A stretch of DNA of 64,000 nt from Pontivivens ytuae (GCF_015679265.1 NZ_CP064942.1:1396001-1460000), one strand, 5' to 3'; counted from the stretch's first letter, positions 43,455 to 53,310 are shown. Numbers and translations: made by a program. The notes: generated by a model not told the origin, from the sequence alone.

Positions 43455-44012
43455 CTAAATACTCGGATCCCGCCGCAGCAACTGGACCGACGTGTCGCCA
43501 TAGGCGCGCCGATCCACCTCGCGGAAGCCCGCAGGCACCTCCTGCGGCGCGGCCTCCTCCCAGACGACCAGCGCATCCTCCGCGATCCAGCCGCCTGCTG
43601 CTGCGGCAGCCAGGGCGGGTGCGCCGAGCCCGCGCCCATAGGGCGGATCGAGGAATACGAGGTCGCACGTCGCATCTGCTGCGAAGAGCCGCCGCGCGTC
43701 GCGCCGGATCACCCGCGTCTCATCCGCCACGCCCAGCGTTGCGATGTTGCGCTTCAGAAGCTGCCCGGCCTTCGCGCCGTCATCGACGAAGGTGACATGG
43801 ACCGCGCCGCGCGACAGCGCCTCCAGCCCCAGCGCGCCCGTCCCCGCGAAGAGGTCGAGCACCCGCGCGCCTTCCAGCACCCCGTGCCCACCGAGCACGC
43901 TGAACAGGCTCTCGCGCACCCGGTCGGTGGTGGGGCGGAGCTGCGCCCCCGCATCGCCCTTGCCCAGCGCCGCCAGCGCCCGGCCGCGGAACCGCCCGGC
44001 GACGATCCTCAC
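43455..44012 (-). CDS. rsmD: 16S rRNA (guanine(966)-N(2))-methyltransferase RsmD
   Basis: A 185-residue SAM-dependent methyltransferase. [13 protein letters not shown] at the N-terminus, [15 protein letters not shown], the SAM-binding [19 protein letters not shown] and the catalytic FLDPPYGRG are all present. The start is a GTG at 44012 overlapping the fur stop (GTGA), so translation is coupled to the regulator. Confidence 0.95.
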   Translation of the reverse strand: MRIVAGRFRGRALAALGKGDAGAQLRPTTDRVRESLFSVLGGHGVLEGARVLDLFAGTGALGLEALSRGAVHVTFVDDGAKAGQLLKRNIATLGVADETRVIRRDARRLFAADATCDLVFLDPPYGRGLGAPALAAAAAGGWIAEDALVVWEEAAPQEVPAGFREVDRRAYGDTSVQLLRRDPSI

Positions 44013-44422
44013 CGGATCTTCCGGCCGTAAAGCTCCAGCCGGTGGTCCACGATCTCGTAGCCCAGTTCCTCGGCGATGGCCTTTTGCAGTTCCTCGATCC
44101 GGGGGGAGGTGAACTCGATCACGTCGCCGGTCTCCACGTCGATCAGGTGGTCGTGATGCTCGCCGTCCGCCTGCTCGAACCGCGCCGGACCGCCTTCGAA
44201 GGCATGCCGCTCCACGACGCCCGTCTCCTCCAGCATCTTCAGCGTGCGATACACGGTGGCGAGGGAGATGCGGGCATCCTTCTTCACCGCCCGCTGGAAG
44301 ATCTCGGTCGCGTCCGGGTGATCTGCGGCTTCATCGAGGATACGCAAGATCACCCGGCGCGGCTCGGTCAGGCGCAGGCCCGCCTCGCGCAGCCGGCGCT
44401 CGTATTCGGTCAGTTCGCTCAT
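44009..44422 (-). CDS. fur: Fur/Mur family metal-responsive transcriptional regulator
   Basis: A 137-residue regulator. A winged-helix N-terminal domain ([28 protein letters not shown]) leads to the dimerisation domain with metal ligands in [18 protein letters not shown]. The CxxC structural zinc site of E. coli Fur is missing, as is usual in alphaproteobacterial Fur/Mur proteins, several of which respond to manganese. Whether it senses iron or manganese cannot be told from the sequence. It forms an operon with rsmD. Confidence 0.9.
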   Translation of the reverse strand: MSELTEYERRLREAGLRLTEPRRVILRILDEAADHPDATEIFQRAVKKDARISLATVYRTLKMLEETGVVERHAFEGGPARFEQADGEHHDHLIDVETGDVIEFTSPRIEELQKAIAEELGYEIVDHRLELYGRKIR

Positions 44423-44486
44423 GTGTCGCAATAAGGGCCAGTTGCGACGCAGGTGCAAGTCCCGCGCCCGGTGAGGCGCGCCGCGA

Positions 44487-46838
44487 TCAGCGCGGCGCAT
44501 CCTCCGTTTCCGGCGCCTCGTCAGGCATGGACTTGTAGGGATCGCGCTCGACGGGACTGTCGGTCCGCTCGGGCGAGGGCGCGGGTACGGCGGCCTTCAC
44601 CTCCTCGCGGATCATGCGCAGCGGCGGCGCCTTGCCCTCCTTGTCCTCGCCCCAGTAGATCGTCTGGTGCGGGAACGGGATCTCGATCCCGCGCTCGTCG
44701 AAGATCCGCTTGAGGAGCGCGTTGTACTCGCGGCCTGTAGCCCACTGCTTGCCGGGCAGCGTCTTGATCCGCGCGCGCAGCACCACGGCGCTGTCACCGA
44801 AGGAGTTGAGACCGAACCACTCCAGCTCACCGAGCACATCGCGACCGGATTCGCCCTTCTTCAGCTCGGCAAAGGCGTCGTGCATCGCGACCTTCGCCTC
44901 CTCCACATCCTCGCGATAGGCGATGCCCATGTCGCAGACGTAGAAGCTGAACTCCCGCATGTAGTTCGACACCAGATCGACCGAGGAAAACGGGATGATG
45001 TGGAACACCCCGTGCAGGTCGCGGAGGGAGACGGAGCGCACCGTCAGCTTTTCCACCACACCGGTCACCCCGCCGACGCTGATCACGTCGCCCACATTGA
45101 TCGCGTTCTCGAACTGGATGAAGACGCCGGTGATGATGTCCTGCACCATCTTCTGCGCGCCGAAGCCGATGGCGAGGCCCAGCACACCGGCCGATGCCAG
45201 CAGCGGCCCGATGTCGAGGCCCAGTTCGCTCAGCACGATCATCAGCGTGATGACCAGCAGCGCGATGGTCGCTGCGTTGCGCAGCAGCGTGAGCAGCGTC
45301 GTCTCCCGCGCCGTGGGCGGGCGGCCGTAATCGGGGTTCAGCCGGTACTCCACCCAGGAGCTGAAGACGAGCCAGATGCCGAAGGCGATCAGCAGGATCA
45401 CCGTCGCACTCGCCACCGCGCCGGTCATCGCGAGACCCCGCTCACTCGTCAGCCAGCCGCCGATGTTCGCCACACCCGTCACGTCGAGCGTCACGCTGAT
45501 CACGGCAGCGATCACAAGGAAGCGGATCACCATCAGGAACTTCGGCACGAAGGAGTTGAGGCGCCGCTCCAGCAGCGGGAAGCGCTCGCGCGTCTTCTGC
45601 GGCAGCCGCACGCCGCGCGCGATGGCGCCGGACAGCAAGCTCACGACGATCCAGCCTGCGAGACCCGCCCCGATGATGCGCCCCGTATCCTGCAGCAGCG
45701 GGAATAGGATGCCGCCGGGCCGGGTCGCCACAATCACCAGAAGGCTCACGAGATAGAGCAGCACCGGGACCGGCCAGAGCCGCACAAGCGTGCGCATCGC
45801 ACCGCGCTTCTTCTTCCCCTCCTCCGGCTCCGACAGCAGCCAGGAGGTGATCGACCGACGATGACGCAGCACCACCGTGATCGCCATCAGCACGACGATG
45901 ATGTTGATAACCGTGCCCAGCGCGCTGCCCGCAAGGAACGAGGCATTGCGGTTCACGATCGGGACGGCGAGGAGCTGGCCATAGGTCAACAAGCCGATCG
46001 ACAGGGCCAGCCAGCGGCTGATCGAGCGCGCGCCCCGGTCCGGCAGCCGGACGAGGCGCAGGTTGGACACCCGCGGCGCCAGCAGCGCGCGGACGACGAC
46101 CTTTGACAGCTCCACGATCAGAAAGGCGTTCAGGTAAAGGCTCTGGAGCGCGATATCGCCCCCGCCCGCGGCGAAGAGCGACACGACGTAGCCCGCGGCC
46201 CAGGACAGCGCGACGACCACGACTTCGAGAATGGAGGACGTGACGGCGAGGGCCACCCGCTCCAGCACACTGCGGTTCTCCGCCTCGCGCCCGAGCCTGC
46301 GGTCGATCCAGCGCCCCCCGGCCTTCAGCACCATGAACACGGCATAGGTGACCACGATGACCAGCAGCAGGCTCTGCGCCGCTGCGATCAGCACGTCGCG
46401 GTCGAAGGCGGACAGGCTGCGCTCCAGCGTGCGCGGAAGGCGCTCCAGCCCGATCCACGCGCGGTTCAGCCCCTCGAAGGCGGACTCGGCCGCCCCGGAT
46501 GTGAGGTCGGCAATGCGCCGGGCAACGGAAGCGGCCTCGGGCTGAGCCGGCTCCTCCGGTGCAGCGGCCTCCGGCGCGCCCTCCTCGGCCGCACCGGACA
46601 GCCGTTGGGCCAGTTCGGCGGCGACGGCCGGATCGCGTAAGAGCTCGATGAGCAGATCGACGCTCTCCACCACCTCGGCCGCGGGTCCTTCGCCACCCGA
46701 CCCTTCACCGCCCGAACTCTCGGCCGGCGCCTCGGACGACGATCCCCCACCAAGTGGAGACGTAATCTGCGCAGCAACGGGGTAGGCGAGGAAGAGCAGC
46801 GTCACGAGCGCTGCGAGAAGAGGTCTCAGGCTTGGCAT
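44487..46838 (-). CDS. Mechanosensitive ion channel family protein (large MscS type)
   Basis: A 783-residue inner-membrane protein. A signal peptide (residues 1-23) is followed by a periplasmic stretch rich in Gly, Ser, Glu and Ala (about 25-110). Ten or so membrane segments follow between about 150 and 580. The MscS pore and beta domain starts around residue 545, with [20 protein letters not shown] and the pore-side [18 protein letters not shown]. The C-terminal tail (about 740-783) is charged and Pro-rich. It resembles the long MscS relatives (YbiO/YnaI-like) that relieve osmotic stress. Confidence 0.93.
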   Translation of the reverse strand: MPSLRPLLAALVTLLFLAYPVAAQITSPLGGGSSSEAPAESSGGEGSGGEGPAAEVVESVDLLIELLRDPAVAAELAQRLSGAAEEGAPEAAAPEEPAQPEAASVARRIADLTSGAAESAFEGLNRAWIGLERLPRTLERSLSAFDRDVLIAAAQSLLLVIVVTYAVFMVLKAGGRWIDRRLGREAENRSVLERVALAVTSSILEVVVVALSWAAGYVVSLFAAGGGDIALQSLYLNAFLIVELSKVVVRALLAPRVSNLRLVRLPDRGARSISRWLALSIGLLTYGQLLAVPIVNRNASFLAGSALGTVINIIVVLMAITVVLRHRRSITSWLLSEPEEGKKKRGAMRTLVRLWPVPVLLYLVSLLVIVATRPGGILFPLLQDTGRIIGAGLAGWIVVSLLSGAIARGVRLPQKTRERFPLLERRLNSFVPKFLMVIRFLVIAAVISVTLDVTGVANIGGWLTSERGLAMTGAVASATVILLIAFGIWLVFSSWVEYRLNPDYGRPPTARETTLLTLLRNAATIALLVITLMIVLSELGLDIGPLLASAGVLGLAIGFGAQKMVQDIITGVFIQFENAINVGDVISVGGVTGVVEKLTVRSVSLRDLHGVFHIIPFSSVDLVSNYMREFSFYVCDMGIAYREDVEEAKVAMHDAFAELKKGESGRDVLGELEWFGLNSFGDSAVVLRARIKTLPGKQWATGREYNALLKRIFDERGIEIPFPHQTIYWGEDKEGKAPPLRMIREEVKAAVPAPSPERTDSPVERDPYKSMPDEAPETEDAPR

Positions 46839-46934
46839 GTCCCACCGATGATTTGGCGTCTTTTCGGGTAGCGCGGACCCGGTTTATCGAGTGTGAACGC
46901 GCGGAACGTCAAATCGTTTCACCGTGGCGCAGCG

Positions 46935-47678
46935 TCAGTACGCAGGGAACCAGCTCGTATCGATGTTGTCGAAGCGGTAGTCGAAGCTTACGAGCTGCGC
47001 CAGCCGCTCCTCGTCGAGGATCTGCACCTGCCGCCCGTGCCGCGCGATCAGGCCGTCCTGCTCCAGCTGCGTCGTCGATTTGGAGACGGAGACGTTGGTC
47101 AGCCCCAGCACGTCCCCGATCTCCCGCTGGCTGAGCGGTAGGTTGAATGTGTCGGTCATCCTGGAGTTCGTGATCCGCAGCCGGGTGAGCAGCGACAGAT
47201 GCAGGTTCGCCACCCGCTCCGTCGCCGTCATCCGGCCCGTGGCGCGCAGCATGTCCGTCAGCACGATCTGGTCACGCGCCGCGATGGCGAAGATCAGCGC
47301 CGTCAGCCGCGGTGCCGTGGCGAAGATCTCGCTGAGCGCGCTCTTCGGGAACGGGCAGAGGATCGCTGGCGTACAGCTTCGCAGTGTTGTCGCCACGCGG
47401 GTGAACGCGATATCCGGAAAACCGACCATGTCGCCCGCGTGGTGAAGCTGGACGATCTGCCGCCGCCCGTCGGGCATGTCGAGATAGGAGTAGAGCCAGC
47501 CGGTCTTGACCACGTAGAGCCGTTCGAGCGGGTCCCCCTCGGTCGTGCAGTCCGTCTGCGGCTCGATCTCGTCCTCCGCCTCCTCCAGCCGCGCGAGATG
47601 CCCCCGGTCGGTTTCGCTCAACGTCATGTAGTGGCTGAGCTTGGTCACAAGGCAGCTATTGTCGGTCGACGATGTCAT
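46935..47678 (-). CDS. Crp/Fnr family transcriptional regulator
   Basis: A 247-residue regulator. The cyclic-nucleotide-binding-like beta domain (about 40-130) has YVVKTGWLYSYLDMPDGRRQIVQL, seen as core LDMPDGRRQIVQLHHAGDMV. The C-terminal helix-turn-helix is LSQREIGDVLGLTNVSVSK. Cys residues for an FNR-type cluster are not arranged as in FNR, so it is not an obvious oxygen sensor. The start at 47678 is preceded by GGGGCAG; an ATG at 47693 is also possible. It stands alone between two unrelated genes. Confidence 0.88.
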   Translation of the reverse strand: MTSSTDNSCLVTKLSHYMTLSETDRGHLARLEEAEDEIEPQTDCTTEGDPLERLYVVKTGWLYSYLDMPDGRRQIVQLHHAGDMVGFPDIAFTRVATTLRSCTPAILCPFPKSALSEIFATAPRLTALIFAIAARDQIVLTDMLRATGRMTATERVANLHLSLLTRLRITNSRMTDTFNLPLSQREIGDVLGLTNVSVSKSTTQLEQDGLIARHGRQVQILDEERLAQLVSFDYRFDNIDTSWFPAY

Positions 47679-47740
47679 GGCATTCTGCCCCATTTTCCGT
47701 GCATCCGCAGATAGGTAGTCGGCGACCGGCCCGCGGCGAG

Positions 47741-48964
47741 TCAGGCCGCTGCGGGGCTGCTGCGGAAGAGGCGCCCGCGCTCCGTCACGGCGAGGATGGC
47801 GATGGTGACAACCGCGCTCACCAGAAAGCCGAGGGCAAGCGGCCGCGCCGTCCCGTCGAAGGCCGCCCCGATGGTGAAGCCGATGCCCGCCCCCATCAGC
47901 GCCGTCACAGACCCGATGACCGAGGCCGCGATGCCCGCGACCGCCCCCTGCGGCTCCATCGCCAGCGCGTTGAAGTTCGCGAAGATCAACCCGATCATCA
48001 GCATCACGCCCGACAGCACGGCGAGGAACCCGACCACGCCCAGCCCCTCCGGCCCGATCAGCAGGATTGCGGAGAAGAGGGCGCACAGGCACACCGCACC
48101 GTGGCTGAGCAACCGCATGCCGAAGCGCTGCACCAGTTGGGCGTTCACCAGCGAGGACACCGCGATGGCGACGGCGATCAGCGCAAAGACCGCGACGAAC
48201 CAGGGGCCGAGCTCCAGCACCTCCTCTAGCACCTGTTGGGCGGAATTGATGAAGCCGAAGAGCGAGCCGAAGAACATGCCGGCCGCCAGCATGTAGCCTA
48301 CCGTCTGCCGCGCCCCGAAGACGGAGCGCAGCGCGGCCGCGAAACTCGCCCACCGGATCGGGCGGCGATGCTCGGGCCGCAGGGTCTCCGGCAGCCTCGT
48401 CGCGCAGATCCACAGCATGAAGAGGGCATAGAGCCCCAGGAATACGAACACCGCCGGCCACGGCGCCACGAACAGGATGAGTTGGCCCAGCGTCGGCGCG
48501 ATCACCGGCACGGCCATGAAGACCACCATGCTCAGCGACATGACCTGCGCCATGTCCCGCCCCTCGTAGCAGTCCCGCACCGAAGCCGTCGCCACCACCC
48601 GCGGCGCGGCAGAGCCGAGGCCCTGCACGAACCGCGCGATCAGCAGCACCTCCAGCGACGGGGCGAAGGCACAGGCGAACCCGGCGGCCGCATAGACCGC
48701 GATCCCGCCGATCAGCACCGGCTTTCGCCCATAGCGATCCGCGAGCACACCCATCGCGAGCTGCGCAAGCCCGAACCCCGCGAGATAGGCGGAGAAGACG
48801 AGCTGCGCCCGGTTCACGTCATCCGGCGTGAAGGCCGCTGCGATCTCCGGCAGGCCGGGCAGCATGATGTCGATCGCCACCGCGTTCAGCCCCATCAGGG
48901 CGGCGATGATGGCGACGAACCCGGCAAAGCCGAGCGGCGCATGGTGCGGCGAGGCGCGTGTCAT
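47741..48964 (-). CDS. Bcr/CflA family multidrug efflux MFS transporter
   Basis: A 407-residue inner-membrane exporter with about 12 hydrophobic segments. MGLNAVAIDIMLPGLPEIA in helix 1 and GVLADRYGRKPVLIGGIAVYA in the loop 2-3 region are classic Bcr/CflA features, with RFVQGLGSAAPRVVATASVRDCY in helix 4. The substrate is unknown; the family exports drugs such as bicyclomycin and sulfonamides, and sometimes amino acids. It is close to the Crp/Fnr gene but probably independently transcribed. Confidence 0.93.
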   Translation of the reverse strand: MTRASPHHAPLGFAGFVAIIAALMGLNAVAIDIMLPGLPEIAAAFTPDDVNRAQLVFSAYLAGFGLAQLAMGVLADRYGRKPVLIGGIAVYAAAGFACAFAPSLEVLLIARFVQGLGSAAPRVVATASVRDCYEGRDMAQVMSLSMVVFMAVPVIAPTLGQLILFVAPWPAVFVFLGLYALFMLWICATRLPETLRPEHRRPIRWASFAAALRSVFGARQTVGYMLAAGMFFGSLFGFINSAQQVLEEVLELGPWFVAVFALIAVAIAVSSLVNAQLVQRFGMRLLSHGAVCLCALFSAILLIGPEGLGVVGFLAVLSGVMLMIGLIFANFNALAMEPQGAVAGIAASVIGSVTALMGAGIGFTIGAAFDGTARPLALGFLVSAVVTIAILAVTERGRLFRSSPAAA

Positions 48965-49039
48965 GGGAAAGCCTTTCAGGCCGAGTGGGCCTCACCGCAG
49001 GTAGCGTGCGACCTTGCAACCGTCGATGCGAAAATCGAC

Positions 49040-49729
49040 CTAGCCGATCCAGCGGTCGTAGTCGGAGACGAGGAGGTGATCCGGCGCCACGTCCTCCTCC
49101 ACCGTGGCAAAGCGCCCGATCGGCTCGCGGAAGATGTTGTCGGTCAGATCGTCGTTCACCGTGGAGACCTCACCGATCAGAACGTCCCCGCCCTCGCCCC
49201 AGAAGGCGTGCCAGTCGCCGGGGCGCAGGGTCACGCTCTCCCCCGGGGCGAGCATGAGCTTGCCGCCCGGCGGCACCTCCCGCGCGATCCCGTCGCAGGC
49301 CACGGTGCAGCCGCGATCCTCCGCAAACCCGCCCGCGTCGTCTGAGCCGTAGAGCTCGATGACCAGCGTTGCGCCCCCGCGGTTGATGATGTCCTCGACC
49401 TTGTGGACATGAGTGTGCATCGGGCTGAGCTGCTCGTTGCGCGAGATCATGACCTTCTCCGCATAGAGCATGCCCGTGCCGGAGTTGCGCTCCGACAGAT
49501 CGCCGTTGCGCGTGGTGACGAGGAACAGCCCCATCTCGTCGAACCGCCCGGCGCCGTAATCGGTGATGTCCCAGCCCAGCCGCCGCTCCGCGATCTGGCG
49601 CGCATCGCCGCGCGCGCGCTCCACCAGCTCCTCCGGCCCCCAATGGACGAAGGGGGGCAGGACGACGCCGTGCTGCGCGATGAACGCGGCACCTTGGGCC
49701 AGAATGTCGTTGATCTCGGATCGTTTCAT
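49040..49729 (-). CDS. D-lyxose/D-mannose family sugar isomerase
   Basis: A 229-residue cupin-fold isomerase of the D-lyxose isomerase family, interconverting D-lyxose with D-xylulose or mannose with fructose. It begins MKRSEINDILAQ, carries WDITDYG, and has the metal-binding MHTHVHKVEDIINRGG with two His and Glu, plus a later His in GDWHAFWGEGGDVLIGEVS. No sugar transporter or kinase is adjacent, so the pathway is unclear. Confidence 0.9.
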   Translation of the reverse strand: MKRSEINDILAQGAAFIAQHGVVLPPFVHWGPEELVERARGDARQIAERRLGWDITDYGAGRFDEMGLFLVTTRNGDLSERNSGTGMLYAEKVMISRNEQLSPMHTHVHKVEDIINRGGATLVIELYGSDDAGGFAEDRGCTVACDGIAREVPPGGKLMLAPGESVTLRPGDWHAFWGEGGDVLIGEVSTVNDDLTDNIFREPIGRFATVEEDVAPDHLLVSDYDRWIG

Positions 49730-49774
49730 GGGGCGAAGGTGCGCCCTTCGCCCCGCCCGGTCAACCGGCCCGGC

Positions 49775-50584
49775 TTACTGGGTCGTGGTGCCCTCACCGG
49801 CGAAGGCGTCCCGCACGACGCCAAGCGCATTGGCCACGGTGTCGAGCAGAGCCTCGCCTGGCGTCTCCCGCGGGCCGCCATCGACGATCCGCTGCTCCGA
49901 CAGGTGGAGCAGCTCGTCGGCATTCATCGCGGGATCGTCGGGAAGCTGGCCGTTCACCTCGGCCTGCAACAGCTCGATGGCGACGTCATCGCACCCGGTA
50001 CCCGTGCAGGTGACGGTCGTCCCCTCCAGCCGGTAGGTCGCATCGAGCCCCGCGGCCCGAGACAGCTCGTTGGTACGGCGCAGGTCGTCGTCGATATCGA
50101 CCTGCCGTGCCCGGCGGCTGCCGCCTGACAGAAGCTCGTCCACCCGCTGCTGCTCGATAGCACTCAGATCCTCCCCGGCGGCGTAGCGAGAGACGAGCTG
50201 GTACTGCGCCAGCGCACCGACGGTCCCGTTGAAGTTCCCGTTGCGCACATGCGCGTCGAGTGCCGCCTGGTTGGCATTGCTCGCGTTCCAGCGGCCGAGG
50301 TCACGGGGATGGAGCTCCCGCTCCACCTCGCCGCTCTCGGTCACGATGAACCGCTCCGCGCCGCCATTGCCGTTTCCGCGGCCGGGCCGATCATCTCCGC
50401 GGTCGCGATCCGCCCGCTCGCTGCGACCGTTCCCGTTGCCGTTCCCACCGCGATTGCCGCGGTCCTCGCTCCGGCCCTGCGCGTGTGCTGCGAGGTCGGT
50501 GCCCGAGAACGGAACAGGCGCGGTGGCGGCGATGGCGAAGGCGCAGCTCAGGATGAGAGCGGCGCGTGTGGCGTGTGTCGTCAT
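49775..50584 (-). CDS. Hypothetical exported protein with a Gly/Asn/Arg/Asp low-complexity region
   Basis: A 269-residue protein with a long signal peptide (cleavage near AHAQG). Residues about 38-80 are low-complexity and made almost wholly of Gly, Asn, Arg and Asp, such as NRGGNGNGNGRSERADRDRG. The rest is soluble, alpha-helical in look, with a Cys pair in CTGTGCD. I do not recognise a domain, though proteins of this layout occur in Rhodobacteraceae. GGAGGGGACC precedes the ATG. The charged, flexible region could bind nucleic acid or polysaccharide, but this is speculation. Confidence 0.8.
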   Translation of the reverse strand: MTTHATRAALILSCAFAIAATAPVPFSGTDLAAHAQGRSEDRGNRGGNGNGNGRSERADRDRGDDRPGRGNGNGGAERFIVTESGEVERELHPRDLGRWNASNANQAALDAHVRNGNFNGTVGALAQYQLVSRYAAGEDLSAIEQQRVDELLSGGSRRARQVDIDDDLRRTNELSRAAGLDATYRLEGTTVTCTGTGCDDVAIELLQAEVNGQLPDDPAMNADELLHLSEQRIVDGGPRETPGEALLDTVANALGVVRDAFAGEGTTTQ

Positions 50585-50689
50585 GGTCCCCTCCATGAAT
50601 GGATTGGCGCACAGGAGCGCCCGAGGAGGCTTCGACGGCACAGAAAGAAAGGCAAGGAAATGTCGCGACAGGGGCGCGGGATGCAATGA

Positions 50690-50718
50690 AAGATGCGCCT
50701 GAAGTTCAGGCGCATCTT
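50690..50718 (-). terminator. Terminator after the 1-Cys peroxiredoxin gene
   Basis: A perfect 13-bp stem (AAGATGCGCCTGA / TCAGGCGCATCTT) with a 3-base loop is followed leftward by TTCATTG, 15 bases after the peroxiredoxin stop. Confidence 0.82.
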
Positions 50719-50733
50719 CCTTTGGCTGATGCC

Positions 50734-51387
50734 TCAGCCCGGCTGCTTGGTCTTGCGCAGGTAGGGAAGCACGCGCTCGAACGCACCGAACTTCTCGGTC
50801 GCTTCCTCGTCGCTGACCGCGGGCGTGATGATCACGTCCTCGCCCTGGTGCCAGTTGGCGGGCGTCGCCACCTTGTGCTCCGCCGTGAGCTGGATCGAGT
50901 CGATGGCCCGCAGGATCTCATCAAAGTTGCGGCCCGTCGTCATCGGATAGGTGAGCGACAGCTTGATCTTCTTGTCCGGCCCGACGACGAAGACCGAGCG
51001 CACGGTCGCGTTCGACGCCGCCGTGCGGCCTTCCGTATCGGTGTCCTCGGCCGGGAGCATGTCGAAGGCCTTCGCCACCTTCATGTCCGGGTCGCCGATC
51101 ATCGGGTAGTCGACCTTGTTGCCCGAGACCTGCTCGATATCGGCCTTCCACTTCAGGTGATCCTCGACCGGATCGACCGAGATGCCGATGATCTTGGTGT
51201 TCCGCTTCTCGAAGGCGTCGATCATCCCGGCCATGGTGCCGAGCTCCGTCGTGCAGACGGGCGTGAAGTCCTTCGGGTGGCTGAACAGCACGGCATAGCC
51301 GTCGCCGATCCAGTCGTGGAACGTGATCTCGCCCTCGGTGGTCTCGGCCGTGAAGTCGGGGGCGGTGTCGTTGATGCGCAGGGACAT
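50734..51387 (-). CDS. 1-Cys peroxiredoxin (Prx6 family)
   Basis: A 217-residue peroxide reductase. The peroxidatic Cys is in SHPKDFTPVCTTELG near residue 45. The Prx6-type C-terminal arm is present (ANWHQGEDVIITPAVSDEEA), as is SVDPVEDHLKWKADIE. No resolving Cys is seen, in line with 1-Cys catalysis. GGAGGGTATCCCC precedes the ATG at 51387. It is monocistronic, with its own terminator. Confidence 0.95.
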   Translation of the reverse strand: MSLRINDTAPDFTAETTEGEITFHDWIGDGYAVLFSHPKDFTPVCTTELGTMAGMIDAFEKRNTKIIGISVDPVEDHLKWKADIEQVSGNKVDYPMIGDPDMKVAKAFDMLPAEDTDTEGRTAASNATVRSVFVVGPDKKIKLSLTYPMTTGRNFDEILRAIDSIQLTAEHKVATPANWHQGEDVIITPAVSDEEATEKFGAFERVLPYLRKTKQPG

Positions 51388-51427
51388 GGGGATACCCTCC
51401 ATCCGTTTCGGAATGACTGAGACCTAT

Positions 51428-51445
51428 GCGGGGCGCGCGCCCCGC
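51428..51445. repeat. 18-bp perfect GC palindrome
   Basis: GCGGGGCGCGCGCCCCGC lies between the M48 peptidase stop (51451) and the peroxiredoxin start (51387). It is a loopless palindrome without a T-tract. It may be part of a terminator for the peptidase gene or an operator for the peroxiredoxin promoter. Confidence 0.5.
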
Positions 51446-51450
51446 GCAAC

Positions 51451-52200
51451 TCAGTTCCGCGGAATGGTCGGCGTGATGCCCCGCGCCCGCTGCTGCTCGA
51501 TCTGCCGCGCGGCGGCCACCACGGTGTTGTAGCGCTGCGGTCCCGGCGGGTGCGTGGACAGGATCGAGTTCGATCCCCCGAACCGCGCGAAGCTCGCCGC
51601 CCCGTCCACCGGGTCGTAGCCGGCGCGGTCGGCGATGTAGGTGCCCAGCAGATCGGCCTCCAACTCGAAGGCCTGCGAATAGGCCCGGCTCCCGACGCTT
51701 GCACCGAGGTCGGCGCCCTGCTGCGGATCGCCCCCGAGCGCACCGATGGTGATCGCCCCGAGGAGGCCGCCGAGCCCCACCTGCTGCTGACGGCGCTGCA
51801 GGTGCCCGGCGATGTGATGGCCCGCCTCGTGGCTCATGATGAAGGCCACCTCGTTGTCGTTGCGCACGGTGCGCAGCATCGCGGTGTTGAAGATGATGAG
51901 CGGCCGCCCGTCCCGGAACGTCTGGAAGGCATTGGGCTGGTCGCCCGTATCCTCGACCAGGATGCGGAAGTCGCAATACTGGCCGGACTGCCCCGTCTCC
52001 TGCCGGCAGGTGCTCTCGGCTATGGGCTCGACCCGCTGGGCCACCTGCCGCATCAGGCTTTCTCCGGAAGAGACGGAGCGGTTCGCGGCGACCGCGCCCC
52101 GGTTCGGAATGTTCGCGCTGCCGCCCACCTCGGGCAGTGCGTATGTCGTCTCGCAGGCTGCGAGAACCGTCAGCGCCATGGCGGAAATGAGAACGCGCAC
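51451..52200 (-). CDS. M48 family metallopeptidase lipoprotein
   Basis: A 249-residue envelope protease with lipobox LTVLAACET (lipidated Cys near residue 15). The zinc site HEAGH is in MSHEAGHHIAGH near residue 125, and the third ligand Glu is in FELEADLLG. Its layout resembles LoiP/YcaL-type M48 lipoproteins involved in outer-membrane protein quality control. The start is a GTG at 52200 preceded by GGAGGGATCC; an ATG further upstream would add non-signal sequence. It stands alone. Confidence 0.92.
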   Translation of the reverse strand: MRVLISAMALTVLAACETTYALPEVGGSANIPNRGAVAANRSVSSGESLMRQVAQRVEPIAESTCRQETGQSGQYCDFRILVEDTGDQPNAFQTFRDGRPLIIFNTAMLRTVRNDNEVAFIMSHEAGHHIAGHLQRRQQQVGLGGLLGAITIGALGGDPQQGADLGASVGSRAYSQAFELEADLLGTYIADRAGYDPVDGAASFARFGGSNSILSTHPPGPQRYNTVVAAARQIEQQRARGITPTIPRN

Positions 52201-52284
52201 GGATCCCTCCTTCTTGAAGTTCGAGAGCAAGATAGCGTACCGGCGCAACCAAGCAATTCGGCCGGGTCCCGCCTCGCCGGATTG

Positions 52285-53103
52285 TCAGATGGTTAGGCCG
52301 AAGCGCTCGCGCAGGATCGTGCGGTCCTTCTCGCCGATGGGAGAGCCCGCGCGGGCCAGCGAGCGGCGGGAGCTCATGTTGTCTTCGTGGTTCGTCATCA
52401 GGAACATGTCGTCGCCCGGCACGCTGATCTGCGGCACGATCCGCTCGATCTGCTTGTGGGGGCCGAGCGCGTGGACCGTGCGGAAGGTGTCGGAGCCGCG
52501 GACCACGCGGACCAGACCGCACGCGGTGCGCGCCTTCACCCGCCGCTGGATCCGCCAGTTCGAGCCGAAGCGGCTGAGGAAGATCCCGCCCGAGAAGGTC
52601 AGCGAGTAGTCGTCCATGTCGAGCGCCGAGAGGCTCCGAACCCTCTCCACATAGTCGCTCGCCAGGGCATCGTCGTCATCGATCCGGATCGTCACCAGCC
52701 GGTCGTAATCCGCTGGATTCACAAGGTTTGTGGAGCTGAACGCCTGCTCCTCATGCATATCCGTGCCCACGTATGCCACCTCGAACCCCTGCTCCGCCGC
52801 GAGCGTGTCGAGGCGGGTGCGGTGTTCGTCGGGGAGGAGGGTGGAGGAGAGGGCGATGTGGCGGAAGTCGCGGTCGGTCTGCTGGGCGAGGGAGGGGCGC
52901 AGGATGGTCTCGAACATCTCGAACCGGTGCGCCATCCGCTTGGAATCGAAGAGGTAGTCGCGCTTCTCCTCCAGCGTCGGATTGCTGGGGCCGAAGTAGC
53001 GTTTCCAGTTGGTGCGACCGCGTAAGGCCTTCCACGAATGGGCTTTTCTGTCGAGGAGGACGGAAAAGCGCGTGAGGATGAAGATGCCGATCCGTTCGCC
53101 CAT
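52285..53103 (-). CDS. Putative rhamnosyl/glycosyl transferase family protein
   Basis: A 272-residue cytoplasmic glycosyltransferase-like protein of the family annotated as putative rhamnosyl transferase. The N-terminal ILTRFSVL, ETILRPSLAQQTDRDF and RIDDDDALASDYVERV (an Asp cluster for donor-metal binding) fit the family; MTNHEDNMSSRR is the family-like C-terminal part. Donor and acceptor are not known. It is a single gene, not part of a polysaccharide cluster here. Confidence 0.82.
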   Translation of the reverse strand: MGERIGIFILTRFSVLLDRKAHSWKALRGRTNWKRYFGPSNPTLEEKRDYLFDSKRMAHRFEMFETILRPSLAQQTDRDFRHIALSSTLLPDEHRTRLDTLAAEQGFEVAYVGTDMHEEQAFSSTNLVNPADYDRLVTIRIDDDDALASDYVERVRSLSALDMDDYSLTFSGGIFLSRFGSNWRIQRRVKARTACGLVRVVRGSDTFRTVHALGPHKQIERIVPQISVPGDDMFLMTNHEDNMSSRRSLARAGSPIGEKDRTILRERFGLTI

Positions 53104-53176
53104 TCCGCCTGTCTCCGCTCACCGCAATCCGAAGCTCTTTAGGCCGGGGCGACGCCGAAGACAATCGGCGCGGCAC

Positions 53177-53276
53177 GGTTAACGCAGGCCGCGAAGGGCC
53201 GGAGGGGCGTGTGCACAGGGCGTATGATTTGCGTATGACATCCGTGCACCGCTGCGTGCGCAGCCTCGCGTTAACC
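53177..53276. promoter_or_regulatory. Paired GGTTAACGC inverted sites and GCGTATGA direct repeats in a divergent promoter region
   Basis: GGTTAACGC (53177-53185) and its exact complement GCGTTAACC (53268-53276) flank 82 bases. Between them GCGTATGA occurs twice (53220-53227 and 53231-53238), 11 bases apart, about one helical turn. The region separates the leftward glycosyltransferase gene from the rightward BrnA-like gene. The arrangement suggests regulator binding; GTTAAC resembles half of a CtrA-type site, but no full TTAA-N7-TTAA is present. Confidence 0.4.
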
Positions 53277-53310
53277 TTTTGCGGGCAGGATGGGGCTTTT
53301 CGAGGGTCCC

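Noticed and set aside
43445..43475. CGGCGGGATCC..GTATTTAGGCG on the minus strand near the rsmD stop, resembling the post-gene element
   Set aside because: The match covers only the G-rich core and TATTT, it overlaps the rsmD coding end, and the constant GACAGATGAA tail is absent.
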